Assembly (NCBI RefSeq): GCF_000092065.1
Contig: NC_009355.1
Coordinates: forward strand, 186,001-250,000
DNA length: 64,000 nucleotides
Reading direction: 5' to 3'
DNA from: Ostreococcus lucimarinus CCE9901
Taxonomy: Eukaryota > Chlorophyta > Mamiellophyceae > Mamiellales > Bathycoccaceae
The notes below the pieces were generated by a model. The model was not told where the DNA came from, made no database searches, and saw only the letters and a list, made by a program, of their open reading frames with translations. The translations under genes and the position numbers were made by a program. Below are positions 17,864 to 26,858 of the stretch, one piece after another. The stretch's first letter is position 1. Each line of letters opens with the position of its first letter.

Positions 17864-19004
17864 TCAATCGAGTCTCAGAACGTTTTCGCAGCACAAGAAG
17901 ACGCGCGGCACGTCTTCGTTCACGGCGGAAGTGGTTTCGTCGACGCGCCCGGGCAGGTCGATCTCGCGCCACGGAGGGTACACGGCGACTCGACGACCGG
18001 GCTCGAGACTGAGCTCTTGCGCTTGCGTCGAGTTGAAAATCACGACGGCGCGCGCGTATTCGACGTCGGCGCCGTCCGTCTCATCGCTCGTCGCGCGGTG
18101 TAAATCGCAAATCGATCCCGCGCAATTCGTCAGCGACGCGTCGGGCCGCGACGCGTTCACGGTGAACAGCAGCGCGCCTCGCGACGACGGAGGTTGCGCG
18201 GCGCCGACGCGCTTCAAGAACTGCGCGTGCGACGCTCGAGCGTTTTGCAACACGCGTTGTAGGCGCGTCGTGAGCGAACCGGTGTTGCGCGAGCGGTTTC
18301 GCTGCGACGTCATCGACGCCCCCACGCTCGAACGCGGCGCGAACGTCGGCGAGGACATCTTCGGCAACATGGCCAACGCGCCCAGCCCACCCGGCGCGTT
18401 CGATTCCACGTTCTCCTGCCCCATCGCGCGCGGCGCCGCGTCCTCCTCCGCGCTCGACGCGCTCGCGGCGTCGTCGTCGATATCGTCCGCGGCGACGTCG
18501 TCCTCGACCTCCGGCGTCTCCTCGACGTCCCGCGCGCGTCGATCGCCTCGATTCGCCGTCACTCGCGCCGCGTTCGCCGCGACGCCCTCGCGCGCCACCG
18601 GTACCACCGCCGCCGCCGTCCCGCGCGCCGTCGTCCGCGTCAGCAGATTCAATCGTCCGAGCGTCCCTCCCGAGCCGTCCGCGCGCTTCGTCTTCGCGCG
18701 CTTCGCCCCGCGTCTCGGCGACGCCGCGCGCTTCGCCTTCGTCCGCGTCGTCGTCGCGCGCCGCGTCTCGTTCGCCGCGCGTCCCGCGCGCGCCGTCATC
18801 GCGCCCGTCTCGCCCCGCATCGCGCGCGCCGTCGCCGCCGCGCGCGTCTCGCTCACCCCCAGCGCCTCGGCGAGCACCGCCGCGTCGCGTCTCGCGCGCG
18901 GCGACGGCGTCGGTTCGCGCGACGCGCGCGCGTCCGTTCGCGGGCTTCGCCGCGGCGTCGACGGTCGTTCTCGGCGTCGTTCGTCGTCGTTCGCCGTCGT
19001 CGTC

Positions 19005-19054
<50 letters not shown>

Positions 19055-19216
19055 CCAATCGAATCCCACCGGCGCCTTCCTCGCGCTCGCGCTCGCGCCC
19101 GCGCGCGCGTCCGCGCGTCGCGCGCGCGTCGGCGTCGTCAGCGTCGACGGCGCCGCGCTCGTCGGGCGCGCGCCGTACCCGACGACCTCGTACTCGTCGT
19201 CGTCGTCGTCGTCCAT
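17864..19216 (-). CDS. low-complexity protein with poly-Asp tract and conserved C-terminal domain
   Basis: A 450-residue protein that I cannot identify. The N-terminal 320 residues are disordered: an acidic start, 16 consecutive Asp residues after GFDW, and Arg/Ala-rich stretches with possible nuclear localization signals. The C-terminal about 130 residues look folded: LTNCAGSICDLHRATS..., then VVIFNSTQAQELSLEPGRRVAVYPPWREIDLPG and VFLCCENVLRL. The pattern of strands with a -GRRV-VYPPW- turn resembles an OB-like fold seen in some genome-maintenance factors, which is only inference. Start ATG at 19216; the divergent HemW-like gene starts just 60 bp away. Confidence 0.55.
19007..19054. repeat. 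(GTC)16 trinucleotide microsatellite
   Basis: Sixteen perfect GTC units on the plus strand, coding for 16 Asp residues in the minus-strand gene. Perfect copies suggest recent slippage; a likely length polymorphism. Confidence 0.95.
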
Positions 19217-19276
19217 CGCGCGTCGCGCGATGGCGACTTCGCGACGCGCGCGCGGCGCGACGTCGCGCGGCGCGGC

Positions 19277-20659
19277 ATGGCGCGGCGCGCGGCGTTCGCG
19301 ACGCTCGCGTCGGCGTCCATCGCGCGACCGCGGCGCGGCGCGCGCGCGCGAGGGACGACCGGGACGCGCGCGACGACGGCGCGCGATGCCGACGGCCGCG
19401 ACCTCCGCGCGCCGCGCGCGGCGTACGTGCACCTGCCGTTCTGCCGCTCGAGGTGCTACTACTGCGACTTCGCGATCTCGGTCGTCGGACGCGCGGGCGA
19501 GACGCGGCCGGACGTCGACGCGGCGATGCGGCGGTACGGCGCGGCGACGCGCGCGGAGGTCGCGGCGACGGCGCGCGCGATGCGAGCGAACGGCGCGCTC
19601 GACGCGAGCGCGCCGCTGGAGACGGTGTTCTTCGGCGGTGGGACGCCGTCGTTGATGCCCGCGGACGAGATCAAGGCGATTCTGGGAAGCCTGCGGGAGG
19701 CGTTCGGGCTGGCGGCGGACGCCGAGGTGAGCGCGGAGATGGATCCGGGGACGTTCGACGAGGAAAAGTTGAGGGCGTTTCTCGCGGCGGGGGTGAACCG
19801 CGTGTCGCTGGGGGTGCAGAGTTTCGACGATGGAGTGCTGCAACGCGCGGGACGGTCGCACGACGCGCGAGCGGCGGAGGAGGCGATCGATACGCTTCGG
19901 CGGTGCGGGGTGCCGAGATGGAGCGCGGATTTGATCAGCGGCTTACCGGGCGTGGACGCGAAGACGTGGAGGACGTCGCTCGAGCGCGTGATCGAGGCGG
20001 GGGCCGATCACGTCTCGGTGTATGATTTACAAGTAGAGCGAGGGACGGCGTTTTATCGATGGTACGGGGAAAACGCGGGGAAAGACAAAAAGGAGGGGTT
20101 ACCGAGCGAAGACGCGAGCGCGGCGATGTTTCGAGACGCGAGCGCGACGCTGGGGGCGGCTGGGTACGAGCACTACGAGGTGAGCTCGTACGCGAAACCC
20201 GGCGCGCGGTGTAAACATAATCAAATTTATTGGGAAAACGCGGGATGGTACGGATTCGGGTTGAGCGCGACGTCGCACGTGAACGGCGAACGCGTCGCTC
20301 GCCCGCGCAAGATGAACGAGTACTACGCCTACGTCGAGGCGCTCGAACGCGGCGAAAACGTAGGCACGGTTTCTAGCGGCGGCGATGGCTCGGATGCGCT
20401 GTTCGAGCACATCATGTTGCGTCTACGAACGAGCGATGGGCTTGATCTCGGAAACGTCTCCCGCCGATTCGGCGACCACGTCGTCGAAGAGATTCGCGAG
20501 GCGATGGAACCTTTCGTACCAGAGTTCGTAGATTACACCGTCGCCGCTGATAGCTCGCCCGCGGCGCTGCGCTTGACCGATCCGGAGGGCTTCCTCGTCA
20601 GCACCGCAGTGCTTTCGACGTTGATTTCGAAGATGCCATCGCTCGAAGACGACGAGTAG
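19277..20659 (+). CDS. HemW/RSAD1-like radical SAM protein (coproporphyrinogen oxidase-like family)
   Basis: A 460-residue radical SAM enzyme of the HemN/HemW family. The cluster motif CRSRCYYCDF (C-x3-C-x2-C) near residue 56, the SAM loop FFGGGTPSLM, the strand EMDPGTFDEEKL, GVNRVSLGVQSF and KHNQIYWENAGWYGFG follow HemW order. HemW/RSAD1 members bind heme and act as heme chaperones; true HemN oxidases carry a different fourth residue after the cysteines (CxxxCxxCxC), absent here, so a HemW-type role is favoured. The N-terminus is Arg/Ala-rich, fitting an organelle transit peptide. Only 60 bp separate it from the divergent gene. Confidence 0.85.
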   Translation: MARRAAFATLASASIARPRRGARARGTTGTRATTARDADGRDLRAPRAAYVHLPFCRSRCYYCDFAISVVGRAGETRPDVDAAMRRYGAATRAEVAATARAMRANGALDASAPLETVFFGGGTPSLMPADEIKAILGSLREAFGLAADAEVSAEMDPGTFDEEKLRAFLAAGVNRVSLGVQSFDDGVLQRAGRSHDARAAEEAIDTLRRCGVPRWSADLISGLPGVDAKTWRTSLERVIEAGADHVSVYDLQVERGTAFYRWYGENAGKDKKEGLPSEDASAAMFRDASATLGAAGYEHYEVSSYAKPGARCKHNQIYWENAGWYGFGLSATSHVNGERVARPRKMNEYYAYVEALERGENVGTVSSGGDGSDALFEHIMLRLRTSDGLDLGNVSRRFGDHVVEEIREAMEPFVPEFVDYTVAADSSPAALRLTDPEGFLVSTAVLSTLISKMPSLEDDE

Positions 20660-20709
20660 ATTTTTGTGTAATTTTTACAAGGTTTTATTGTTTCGGCGCC
20701 GCGGCCCTA

Positions 20710-21569
20710 TCACTTCGCGACCTTCGGCGCCGGCGCACCCGGAAGCGGACCACCCGGTCGCTTCGGCGCGAACATGGGTGTCGGCTTGGGAAGCGGCTTC
20801 AAAGCGTCGCCGAAGCGTTCGGCGCGCGCCTTGAGTTTGGCTTCAAAGTCAGCCTTGTCCTTCGCCTTTTCCTCCGCAGTCTTTTCCTTCGGCGCCGCGG
20901 TCCCGTTCGCACCGTTCTCGGCGTTGTCCAAACCAAACTTCTTTTCAGCGCCGACGTTGCGAATGCGCGTCTTCTCTTGTTCGCTCAATGCGAACGGCAA
21001 CTTGAAGCGCTCGGCGCGTTCCTTTCTGCGTTCCAAATCCTTCACGAACGCTTCGTCCGCTTCCTTCTTCGCTTTTTCAGCCGCCGCCTTGCGTTCGGCC
21101 TCAGCCTTTTCGTAAGCCGCCTTCTTTTCCGCTCGGATCTTTTCTTGCTCCGCCTTGCGTTCCGCTTGCGCCTTTTTACGCTCCGCCTCCGTCGGCTTCG
21201 GCTTCGGCAAATCCTTCTTCGCCGCGCCCGCGGGCGTCTTCGCCTCCGCCGCCGGTTCCTTCTTTTCCAGCTCAGCCAGTTTCGCCGCATCTGCCGCCGA
21301 CACTTCCACGTCCGGAACGTCCTCGAGCTCGTCTTCGCCCTCGCCCGCGCCTTCGCCCGCGAGCGCCTCCTCGAGACGCTCGACGAGCTGCCCCTTCAAC
21401 CCGCTCGTGTCCAATCCTCGCTTCTCGAGCTCATCTCGAAGCTCCTGCGTCGACGCGTCGCCGATCACGCGGCGCAATCGTCAGTCATCGCGCGTTCATC
21501 GTCGCTCGAGAGCCGCTCGCGCGCGTCGCGACGTCGCGCGGCGTCGAAACGAACGCAATTATCCTCCAT
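20710..21569 (-). CDS. SARNP/Tho1-like SAP-domain mRNA export factor, two exons
   Basis: Exon 2 is 20710-21444; a proposed first exon is 21555-21569 (MEDNC), giving 249 residues. The exon-2 frame alone has no ATG before the C-terminus and opens from TTG, so a missing first exon is required. An N-terminal SAP motif (ELRDELEKRGLDTSGLKGQLVERLEEAL) binds DNA; a long Lys/Glu/Ala-rich helix follows; the C-terminus has the Tho1/SARNP repeats ERAERFKLPFALS and KARAERFGDAL. SARNP/MOS11 works with the TREX complex in mRNA export. The intron candidate has the GTTCG donor, the ACTGACG motif and an ACGCAG acceptor, as in the other introns here. It converges with the HemW-like gene, 50 bp apart. Confidence 0.7.
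21445..21554 (-). other. intron of the SARNP-like gene (110 nt, predicted)
   Basis: Donor GTTCGTTT, branch motif ACTGACG with its adenine 36 nt from the ACGCAG acceptor. The first exon is only 15 nt, so its identity is less secure than the other introns. Confidence 0.6.
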
Positions 21570-21802
21570 TTCAAATGCGATTCGAAATTAATCCATCGCG
21601 TCGCCTCTCGTCGCCCTCCGCGCCGCGCGCGCGCCGCGAGACCGCCCCCGCGCGCGTCCTTCGTCGCCCGCACCTGCACTTTCATCTTTTTCGCGTCCAC
21701 GTCGCTCATGTCGATCGCGTCGCGCTCGAGTGTGACGAATTCTCGGTCCCAGTCAGCACCTGGGACGCGCGATCGCGTCCCGTCACAGCGACGCGCGTCG
21801 TC

Positions 21803-22957
21803 ATGCGCGCCGCGGCGCGCGCACCGAGCGCGGGTGCGGCGCGACGCGTCGCTCGACGCGACTCGGACGCGCGCGCGGCGACCGGGGCGCGCGCGGGAGG
21901 GCGATCGGTCCGAGGGCGAACAAGATGCGAAGGGCTCGCGGTTGAACAGAACGCCGCGCTCGTGGACTTTTACGAGCTGCTCGGCGTCGCGGACGACGCG
22001 GACGCGAAGACGATCAAGAAAGCGTACTACGGATTCGCGAAGGAGTGTCATCCGGACGTTTCGGAGGACGAGGAAGAGGGGCACGACATGTGCGTTTTAC
22101 TCAACGAGGCGTATGAGATTTTGAGCGACCCAATCGCGAGAGCGCTCTACGACGCCGAGCTCGAACAGCAGCGAGAGGACGACGAGGATTCGTTCACGGG
22201 AAATCCTTATTCTAAATGGACGACGAGGAAGGCGAAACCTGGGGAAACGCGCGCGGTGTTCGTGGACGAGTTCACTTGCATAGGCTGCAAACAGTGCGTG
22301 TGGCAAGCGCCGGCGACGTTTCGTATGAACGACGACTACGGTCGCAGCCGGGTCTTCGCGCAGTGGTTGAACGACGAGGACGACATCCAGTGCGCCATCG
22401 ACAGTTGCCCGGTGGATTGCATTCACTGGGTCGAGCGCGAGCAGCTTCCTTTTCTCGAGCACGTGGCGGTGAACTATGAAAAAGTCAGCGTCGGCATCAT
22501 GCAAAGCCAGACCGGCGTCGTCACGGATCCCTTCGAAGCCGCATCGAGCTTCCAGAAGATGCGTCAAAGGAAGATCGACGCCCGCGCCGAGGAATTAGCC
22601 GAGCAAAGGCGACGCATGACGGACGAAGAGAAGCGCGCGAACACGTCCGAAGCGCAAAGACGCGCGTATCGCAAATCCGCCGACGCCATTCGAGCGCGCT
22701 GGACCGAAGCCACGGGCGTGGCCTTCGCCCGCGCGAGACGTCGTTACGACTCAAACACCGGCAGCACGATCCCATTCGAGCGTTCGGTCGTCCTCTACGG
22801 CTCTCCCGGATCGCGCGACGACTTGGACGATTTCCTATCCTTCGACGAAGACGACGACGACGACGACGGCGTCCACGCCCGAGACGCGGTCGACGACGAC
22901 GACGGCGTCCACGCCCGAGACGCGGTCGACGAGCGAGCCCTCACGACCGCGCGCTGA
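21803..22957 (+). CDS. chloroplast-type J-domain protein with a ferredoxin-like 4Fe-4S domain
   Basis: A 384-residue DnaJ-ferredoxin fusion. The J-domain (DFYELLGVADDADAKTIKKAYYG...HPD) has the HPD motif that stimulates Hsp70. After it comes a bacterial-type 4Fe-4S domain: FVDEFTCIGCKQCVWQAPATF and CAIDSCPVDCIHWVE, giving the CxxCxxC...CxxxC arrangement. Chlamydomonas CDJ3-CDJ5 have the same build and act in the chloroplast with HSP70B. The N-terminus is Arg/Ala/Ser-rich, a transit peptide. The start at 21803 is the last ATG before the conserved core; upstream ATGs in the frame lie in the SARNP promoter area. The C-terminus is an acidic tandem repeat of 12 residues. Confidence 0.85.
   Translation: MRAAARAPSAGAARRVARRDSDARAATGARAGGRSVRGRTRCEGLAVEQNAALVDFYELLGVADDADAKTIKKAYYGFAKECHPDVSEDEEEGHDMCVLLNEAYEILSDPIARALYDAELEQQREDDEDSFTGNPYSKWTTRKAKPGETRAVFVDEFTCIGCKQCVWQAPATFRMNDDYGRSRVFAQWLNDEDDIQCAIDSCPVDCIHWVEREQLPFLEHVAVNYEKVSVGIMQSQTGVVTDPFEAASSFQKMRQRKIDARAEELAEQRRRMTDEEKRANTSEAQRRAYRKSADAIRARWTEATGVAFARARRRYDSNTGSTIPFERSVVLYGSPGSRDDLDDFLSFDEDDDDDDGVHARDAVDDDDGVHARDAVDERALTTAR
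22856..22930. repeat. 36-bp tandem repeat, two copies, in the DnaJ-ferredoxin tail
   Basis: Two nearly identical 36-bp units encode DDDDGVHARDAV twice. The GGC of GVHARDAV begins at 22868 and 22904. The match is in frame and appears recent. Confidence 0.9.
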
Positions 22958-23103
22958 TGTACCAATTTATTCCTACCACTACAGTACTAGTATGTCATCA
23001 CTATTTCAGCTAAAATCACGCGCCTCCGCCTCGGCGAACCGTCGAAGAACGCTCGCGCGCGCCGCGCGCCTCCGCCTCGCCGCCGCCGCCGCGCCGTCGC
23101 GTC

Positions 23104-23388
23104 TCAGTGCCCCTGCCCGCCCTCCGGCCGCCACACCGCGCGCATCTCGTACGCCTCCCTGTCCTCGCGCGCGTCGATCAACCGTCGCCGCTCCGCCTCC
23201 GCGTCGAATCGCGCCATCGCGCGTCGCACGCGCTGCGTCCGCGCCGGCGCGCGCGCGTCCACCTCCCCGAGCGCGTCGCGCACCTCCAACCGCCCGCCGA
23301 CGACGCGCGCGAGCCCGCTCGCGCCGACGGCGACGAGCGCGACGAAGGGCGCGCCGTAGGCGAAGAAGCGCGCGCCGCCGCGCGACAT
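23104..23388 (-). CDS. COX16: COX16-like cytochrome c oxidase assembly protein
   Basis: A 94-residue single-pass protein. The N-terminus GARFFAYGAPFVALVAVGASGL is the COX16 transmembrane signature, followed by a charged intermembrane-space part with RLEVRD as in COX16. COX16 helps copper delivery to COX2 during complex IV assembly in the mitochondrial inner membrane. The length matches the family (about 100 residues). It is divergent from, and only 47 bp from, a second small mitochondrial gene. Confidence 0.78.
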   Translation of the reverse strand: MSRGGARFFAYGAPFVALVAVGASGLARVVGGRLEVRDALGEVDARAPARTQRVRRAMARFDAEAERRRLIDAREDREAYEMRAVWRPEGGQGH

Positions 23389-23435
23389 CGAGTGCGGCGC
23401 GTCACGAATCGACGCGAGACGACGACGACAAAATC
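23389..23435. promoter_or_regulatory. 47-bp shared promoter of two complex IV genes
   Basis: The start codons of COX16 (minus) and the COX7c-like gene (plus) are separated by 47 bp. Any control element for both must lie within this short stretch or the first intron. Confidence 0.7.
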
Positions 23436-24008
23436 ATGTTCGCCGCGAGCGCCGTCGCGGGACGACGCGCCGCGAGCGCGTGCGCGCGACGCGGCTTGCA
23501 CACGACGAGAACCGCGATGGGGGGCGCGGACGAACCGGTGCGGCGACGACGCGCAAAGCGCGCGGGACGCGATCGAGCGCGAACGAGGGACGGGGGGGAC
23601 CGCGCGAGAAAGCGCGCGGGACGACGCGCGCGCGAAAACGCGACGCGCGCGCGAAGAGACGTCGACGCGTCGACGCGGGATGACTGACGAGGACGACGAC
23701 GCGCGAGGGCGCGGCGACGCGCGCAGGCGTACATTCACGCGAAGCGCATGTACGACGTCGGCGCGACGAAGAACCGAAAGTTGGTCTTCGGCGTCGCCAC
23801 GGCGGCGATCGTGCTGATCGGGGGGTACATTCCCGTGTTTGCGATTCAGTTTCAGGTGCGCGCGCGCGCGCGACGCGCGACGCGCGGGCGAGGGCGCGAC
23901 GCGCGGATACCCTAACGCGACGCGAGGGGCGATCTCGCTCGAGCGGTCGAGACTGACGAACGCGACGACCGCGCGCGCGAATCGCAGCAAAACAAAACCA
24001 AGGCGTAG
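23436..24008 (+). CDS. small mitochondrial inner-membrane protein, COX7c-like candidate, three exons
   Basis: Exons 23436-23537, 23727-23855 and 23988-24008, all joined in phase 0, give 83 residues ending QFQQNKTKA. The N-terminus (MFAASAVAGRRAASACARRGL) is an Arg/Ala presequence. After a polar part, one transmembrane helix (VFGVATAAIVLIGGYIPVFAI) follows a basic KNRK, as in small complex IV subunits of the COX7c type; the subunit name is inference. Unspliced, exon 1 runs into Arg-rich noise and exon 2 has no start. The head-to-head location beside COX16 supports a complex IV role. Both introns have GTGCG donors and ACTGACG. Confidence 0.75.
23538..23726 (+). other. intron 1 of the COX7c-like gene (189 nt)
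   Basis: Donor GTGCGGCG, branch motif ACTGACG with its adenine 39 nt from the GCGCAG acceptor. The longest intron found here. Confidence 0.8.
23856..23987 (+). other. intron 2 of the COX7c-like gene (132 nt)
   Basis: Donor GTGCGCGC, branch motif ACTGACG with its adenine 31 nt from the ATCGCAG acceptor. Confidence 0.8.
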
Positions 24009-24157
24009 GCGCTTAGGCGAGACGCGCTTCGAACGCGCCCCGATCGCGGGCCTCGGGTTGTGATGCCGCCACACGTGCTGTACGATTACACGCGCCGCCG
24101 CTTCGATTTCGACCTCGAGCGCGACGTCCTCCTAATCTCATCCCTCGACCGTCGCGC

Positions 24158-24760
24158 TCACCGCTTCGCGCGCTTTCCCCCCGCGTCCGCCGCGTCGTCG
24201 TCGTCCGCCTCTTCCGCCACCGCACCGACGTAATACGGCGGTTTATGCAAGTTCACCCCGTAATCCTTGAGCGCCGCCGCCAAGTCCTCCGTCTCCAGCA
24301 CCAACCGCTTATCCCTCGGGTCGTACCCTCGCTCCTTCTTCTCCCGCGCCTGCGCCTGATTCCGCTGCACCGCGCACCTGTACGCGTCGTCCGCGATCTG
24401 CCTGACGAACCGCTCCGCCGCGAGCGACACCAACCGCGTCACCCGCGCGTCCGGCGTCGCCGCGCCCGCGCGCTTCAGGTACAGATTCGTCAGCTCGTCC
24501 GGTATCTGAAATCCGCGCGTCCGTTCGCGAGACAGCGTCAGTCGCGCGTCGACGCCGTTCGCATCGCGCGTTCCCGATCGCGCGCGCGCTTCGCGCCGTC
24601 GTCGCGTCGCGTCCGCGCGCACCACCGGTTGAAAATCATCGAGCGCGCGCAGAAAATCATCCACCTCCGCCTTCGTCGCGCCCGGCACGCCCGGGTACGC
24701 GTCGGCGTCGCGCGCGTCGGCGCGCGCGTCGTCGCGAGCGTCGTCGCGTCGGTGCGCCAT
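24158..24760 (-). CDS. TAF10: TFIID/SAGA subunit TAF10
   Basis: A 200-residue protein with the TAF10 histone-fold: FQIPDELTNLYLKRAGAATPDARVTRLVSLAAERFVRQIADDAY, then KRLVLETEDLAAALKDYGVNLHKPPYYVG, which is the distinctive end. TAF10 is shared by TFIID and SAGA. The N-terminus is Asp/Arg-rich and likely disordered; the C-terminus ends in KRAKR, a possible nuclear localization signal. The ATG at 24760 (MAHRRDD) is preferred over TTG/ATG options upstream, as these run into the divergent gene's promoter. It converges with the COX7c-like gene. Confidence 0.88.
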   Translation of the reverse strand: MAHRRDDARDDARADARDADAYPGVPGATKAEVDDFLRALDDFQPVVRADATRRRREARARSGTRDANGVDARLTLSRERTRGFQIPDELTNLYLKRAGAATPDARVTRLVSLAAERFVRQIADDAYRCAVQRNQAQAREKKERGYDPRDKRLVLETEDLAAALKDYGVNLHKPPYYVGAVAEEADDDDAADAGGKRAKR

Positions 24761-24984
24761 CGCGCGTCGATGCGACGCGTCGTCGTCGCGCGACGCGCGA
24801 TCTTCGGCGTCATGGTGTCTCACTCGGTATGGCTTTTCATGATGCCGCGCGCGCGACGCCGCGCGCGCGCCGACGCGCGCGCACACGACGACGCGCGCGG
24901 CGCGCGGCGCGCGAGCGACGCGACCGTTCGATTCGCGTCGCGCTCGGCGGCGCGCGGCGACGCGCGGAGGCGCGGCGGGCGACG

Positions 24985-26763
24985 ATGTCGCGATGCGCGC
25001 TCGCCGCCGCCGCCGGGACGACGGCGCGCGCGGCGACGCGACGCGACGCGACGCGGCGCGCGCGCGCGACGCGCGACGCGCTGGGAAGAAGAGGACGGCG
25101 CGAACGACGCGCCGCGACGGACGCGGTGAACGACGGCGCGGAGGCGAGCGCGAGACGAGACGACGGGGAGCGAGGGAATCGAGGCGGAGGTTTGGAGGGG
25201 CCGCGCGCGGGCGAGGGACGGGACCGGAGACGCGCGCGGCGAGAGATTCAGGAGGCGATCGGGGCGTGCGAGCGCGCGTTCGACGTGCTGGAGATTGTCG
25301 GGAGGCGAGGGGAGGCGTTTAACGCGGTGAACAGCGTGACGGCGATGTATAAGATTTCGAGACTGTTGACGTCGCGCGCGGGGCGGTTGCGAAGGAGCGA
25401 GGCGAAGCAGGTGAGCGCGGACGCGAGGTTCTCGAGATTGCTCGAGATGGTCGAGGGGGGGGTGCAGCAGTTGGATAAGGTTGGGTTGGAGCACCGACGA
25501 TGGGCGTATCACAAGATGGCGCTGCCGAGCGAGTATAGGATGAAGGCGGCGCTGAGCATTCGCCTGCTCGACAGGGCCAAGGATTTGCAGGGCGACTTGA
25601 TGGACGCGAGCGACGTGGAGTTTATATTGACCATGGTGGAGGAGCAAGAGGAGGTGTTCAACAAGGTGAACGCGTCGACGGCGTTACATCGCGTGGCGAG
25701 GCTAACGACGCAGAGATTGCCCGGGCAGTTGAGGCCGACGATGGAACGCTCGACGCTCTTCGGCGACGAAAGGTTTCAGACGCTCATGAGCATGGTCGAC
25801 CGCATGGCGGGGGAGATGTCGATGCAAGGCGTGTCGAACGTCCTGTGGGCGCTCGCTCGATTGGATTATCCCACCGATGAAGCGTTGCTCGAAGCGCTCG
25901 CCGCGCGCGCGGGCTCGCAAGCCGCGAGCGCGGAGCCGAAGAATTTGAGCACCACGCTTTGGGCGCTCGCCGTGCTCGGGCACAAGCCGAGAAGCAAGCT
26001 GTTGAAATCAATCTCTGAGCGCGCGCTCGCCGTCGCACACGATTTTCGGTCGCCGGACGTGGTGAACATGCTGTGGGCTTACGCGCGGTGGGTGCGATAC
26101 CTTCCGCCCAGCGATCGCCCGACGCCCGTGGTGCAGGCGATGCTGGACCAGGCGGTGAGCACGATGCAGAGCTACACGCCGTATCAACTCGCCAACTTAT
26201 CCTGGTCGCTGGCAATGCTGGACTGCCCGCCCGCACCGAGAGTTCTGGAGTACGTCTTGCAGACCGTGGCATCGGAGCCGAGTAAACTCGATGGCACCGC
26301 GCTGACGCACGTCTTGTGGGCGTACGGCGTCATGGGTTCGCCGCACAACGGCGCCTCGAGCGATTTCAGCAAGCTTCTTCGCGAGTCTGGACGTCGCGCG
26401 GGCGCGAGTCAGGTCGGACGAACCGGTGCTGCGGGCGTTCTTTGGGCGTGTGGGCGACTCGGGGTCGAGCCAGACGCCAAAGATACCGCGTTCCTCGTCG
26501 ATCGCATTTACTCGCAAAAGGGCTCGCAGAAAACTGTCGATCCGCAGGCGCTCGTGCACTCGGTGTGGGGCGTCTCTACTTTTGAGAACTATTCATTCGA
26601 TGAAAAAACCAAGAAGGAGGTGATTCGTAATCTGAGCGAGCTCGTGAGTGCCGGGTCCATAGGTTCGGTACACGCGAACGCGCTTCGAGATTCGGCCGAG
26701 GACGCAGGAATCAGTCTAGAGTCGCTCGAAAAAGTTTTGCCCGCGCGCGAAAGCATTTTTTAG
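24985..26763 (+). CDS. OPR-like octotricopeptide repeat protein, organelle RNA-binding candidate
   Basis: A 592-residue all-helical repeat protein. Motifs of the type VLWALARLDYP, TLWALAVLGH, MLWAYARW, LSWSLAMLD, VLWAYGVMG and VLWACGRLG recur every 35-45 residues, the core of OPR and FASTK-like repeats. In Chlamydomonas, OPR proteins such as TBC2 and TAB1 bind plastid mRNAs to control translation or stability. No C-terminal RAP domain is seen. The N-terminus is a long Arg/Ala-rich leader, which suits an organelle. An in-frame ATG at 24829 (MAFHDAAR) is the alternative start; the choice is unsure. Confidence 0.78.
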   Translation: MSRCALAAAAGTTARAATRRDATRRARATRDALGRRGRRERRAATDAVNDGAEASARRDDGERGNRGGGLEGPRAGEGRDRRRARREIQEAIGACERAFDVLEIVGRRGEAFNAVNSVTAMYKISRLLTSRAGRLRRSEAKQVSADARFSRLLEMVEGGVQQLDKVGLEHRRWAYHKMALPSEYRMKAALSIRLLDRAKDLQGDLMDASDVEFILTMVEEQEEVFNKVNASTALHRVARLTTQRLPGQLRPTMERSTLFGDERFQTLMSMVDRMAGEMSMQGVSNVLWALARLDYPTDEALLEALAARAGSQAASAEPKNLSTTLWALAVLGHKPRSKLLKSISERALAVAHDFRSPDVVNMLWAYARWVRYLPPSDRPTPVVQAMLDQAVSTMQSYTPYQLANLSWSLAMLDCPPAPRVLEYVLQTVASEPSKLDGTALTHVLWAYGVMGSPHNGASSDFSKLLRESGRRAGASQVGRTGAAGVLWACGRLGVEPDAKDTAFLVDRIYSQKGSQKTVDPQALVHSVWGVSTFENYSFDEKTKKEVIRNLSELVSAGSIGSVHANALRDSAEDAGISLESLEKVLPARESIF

Positions 26764-26858
26764 AAGCACACTTTATTGTAAATACCACGTGCAACCAGTT
26801 AATTCACGACAAGGAGGAAAGTGGTGACACAATTTTGCTATCACGTCTAACGTTTTGT

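Noticed and set aside
17772-19655. 627-residue plus-strand Ser-rich frame
   Set aside because: Antisense of the poly-Asp gene; its poly-Ser is the same GTC repeat read in another frame.
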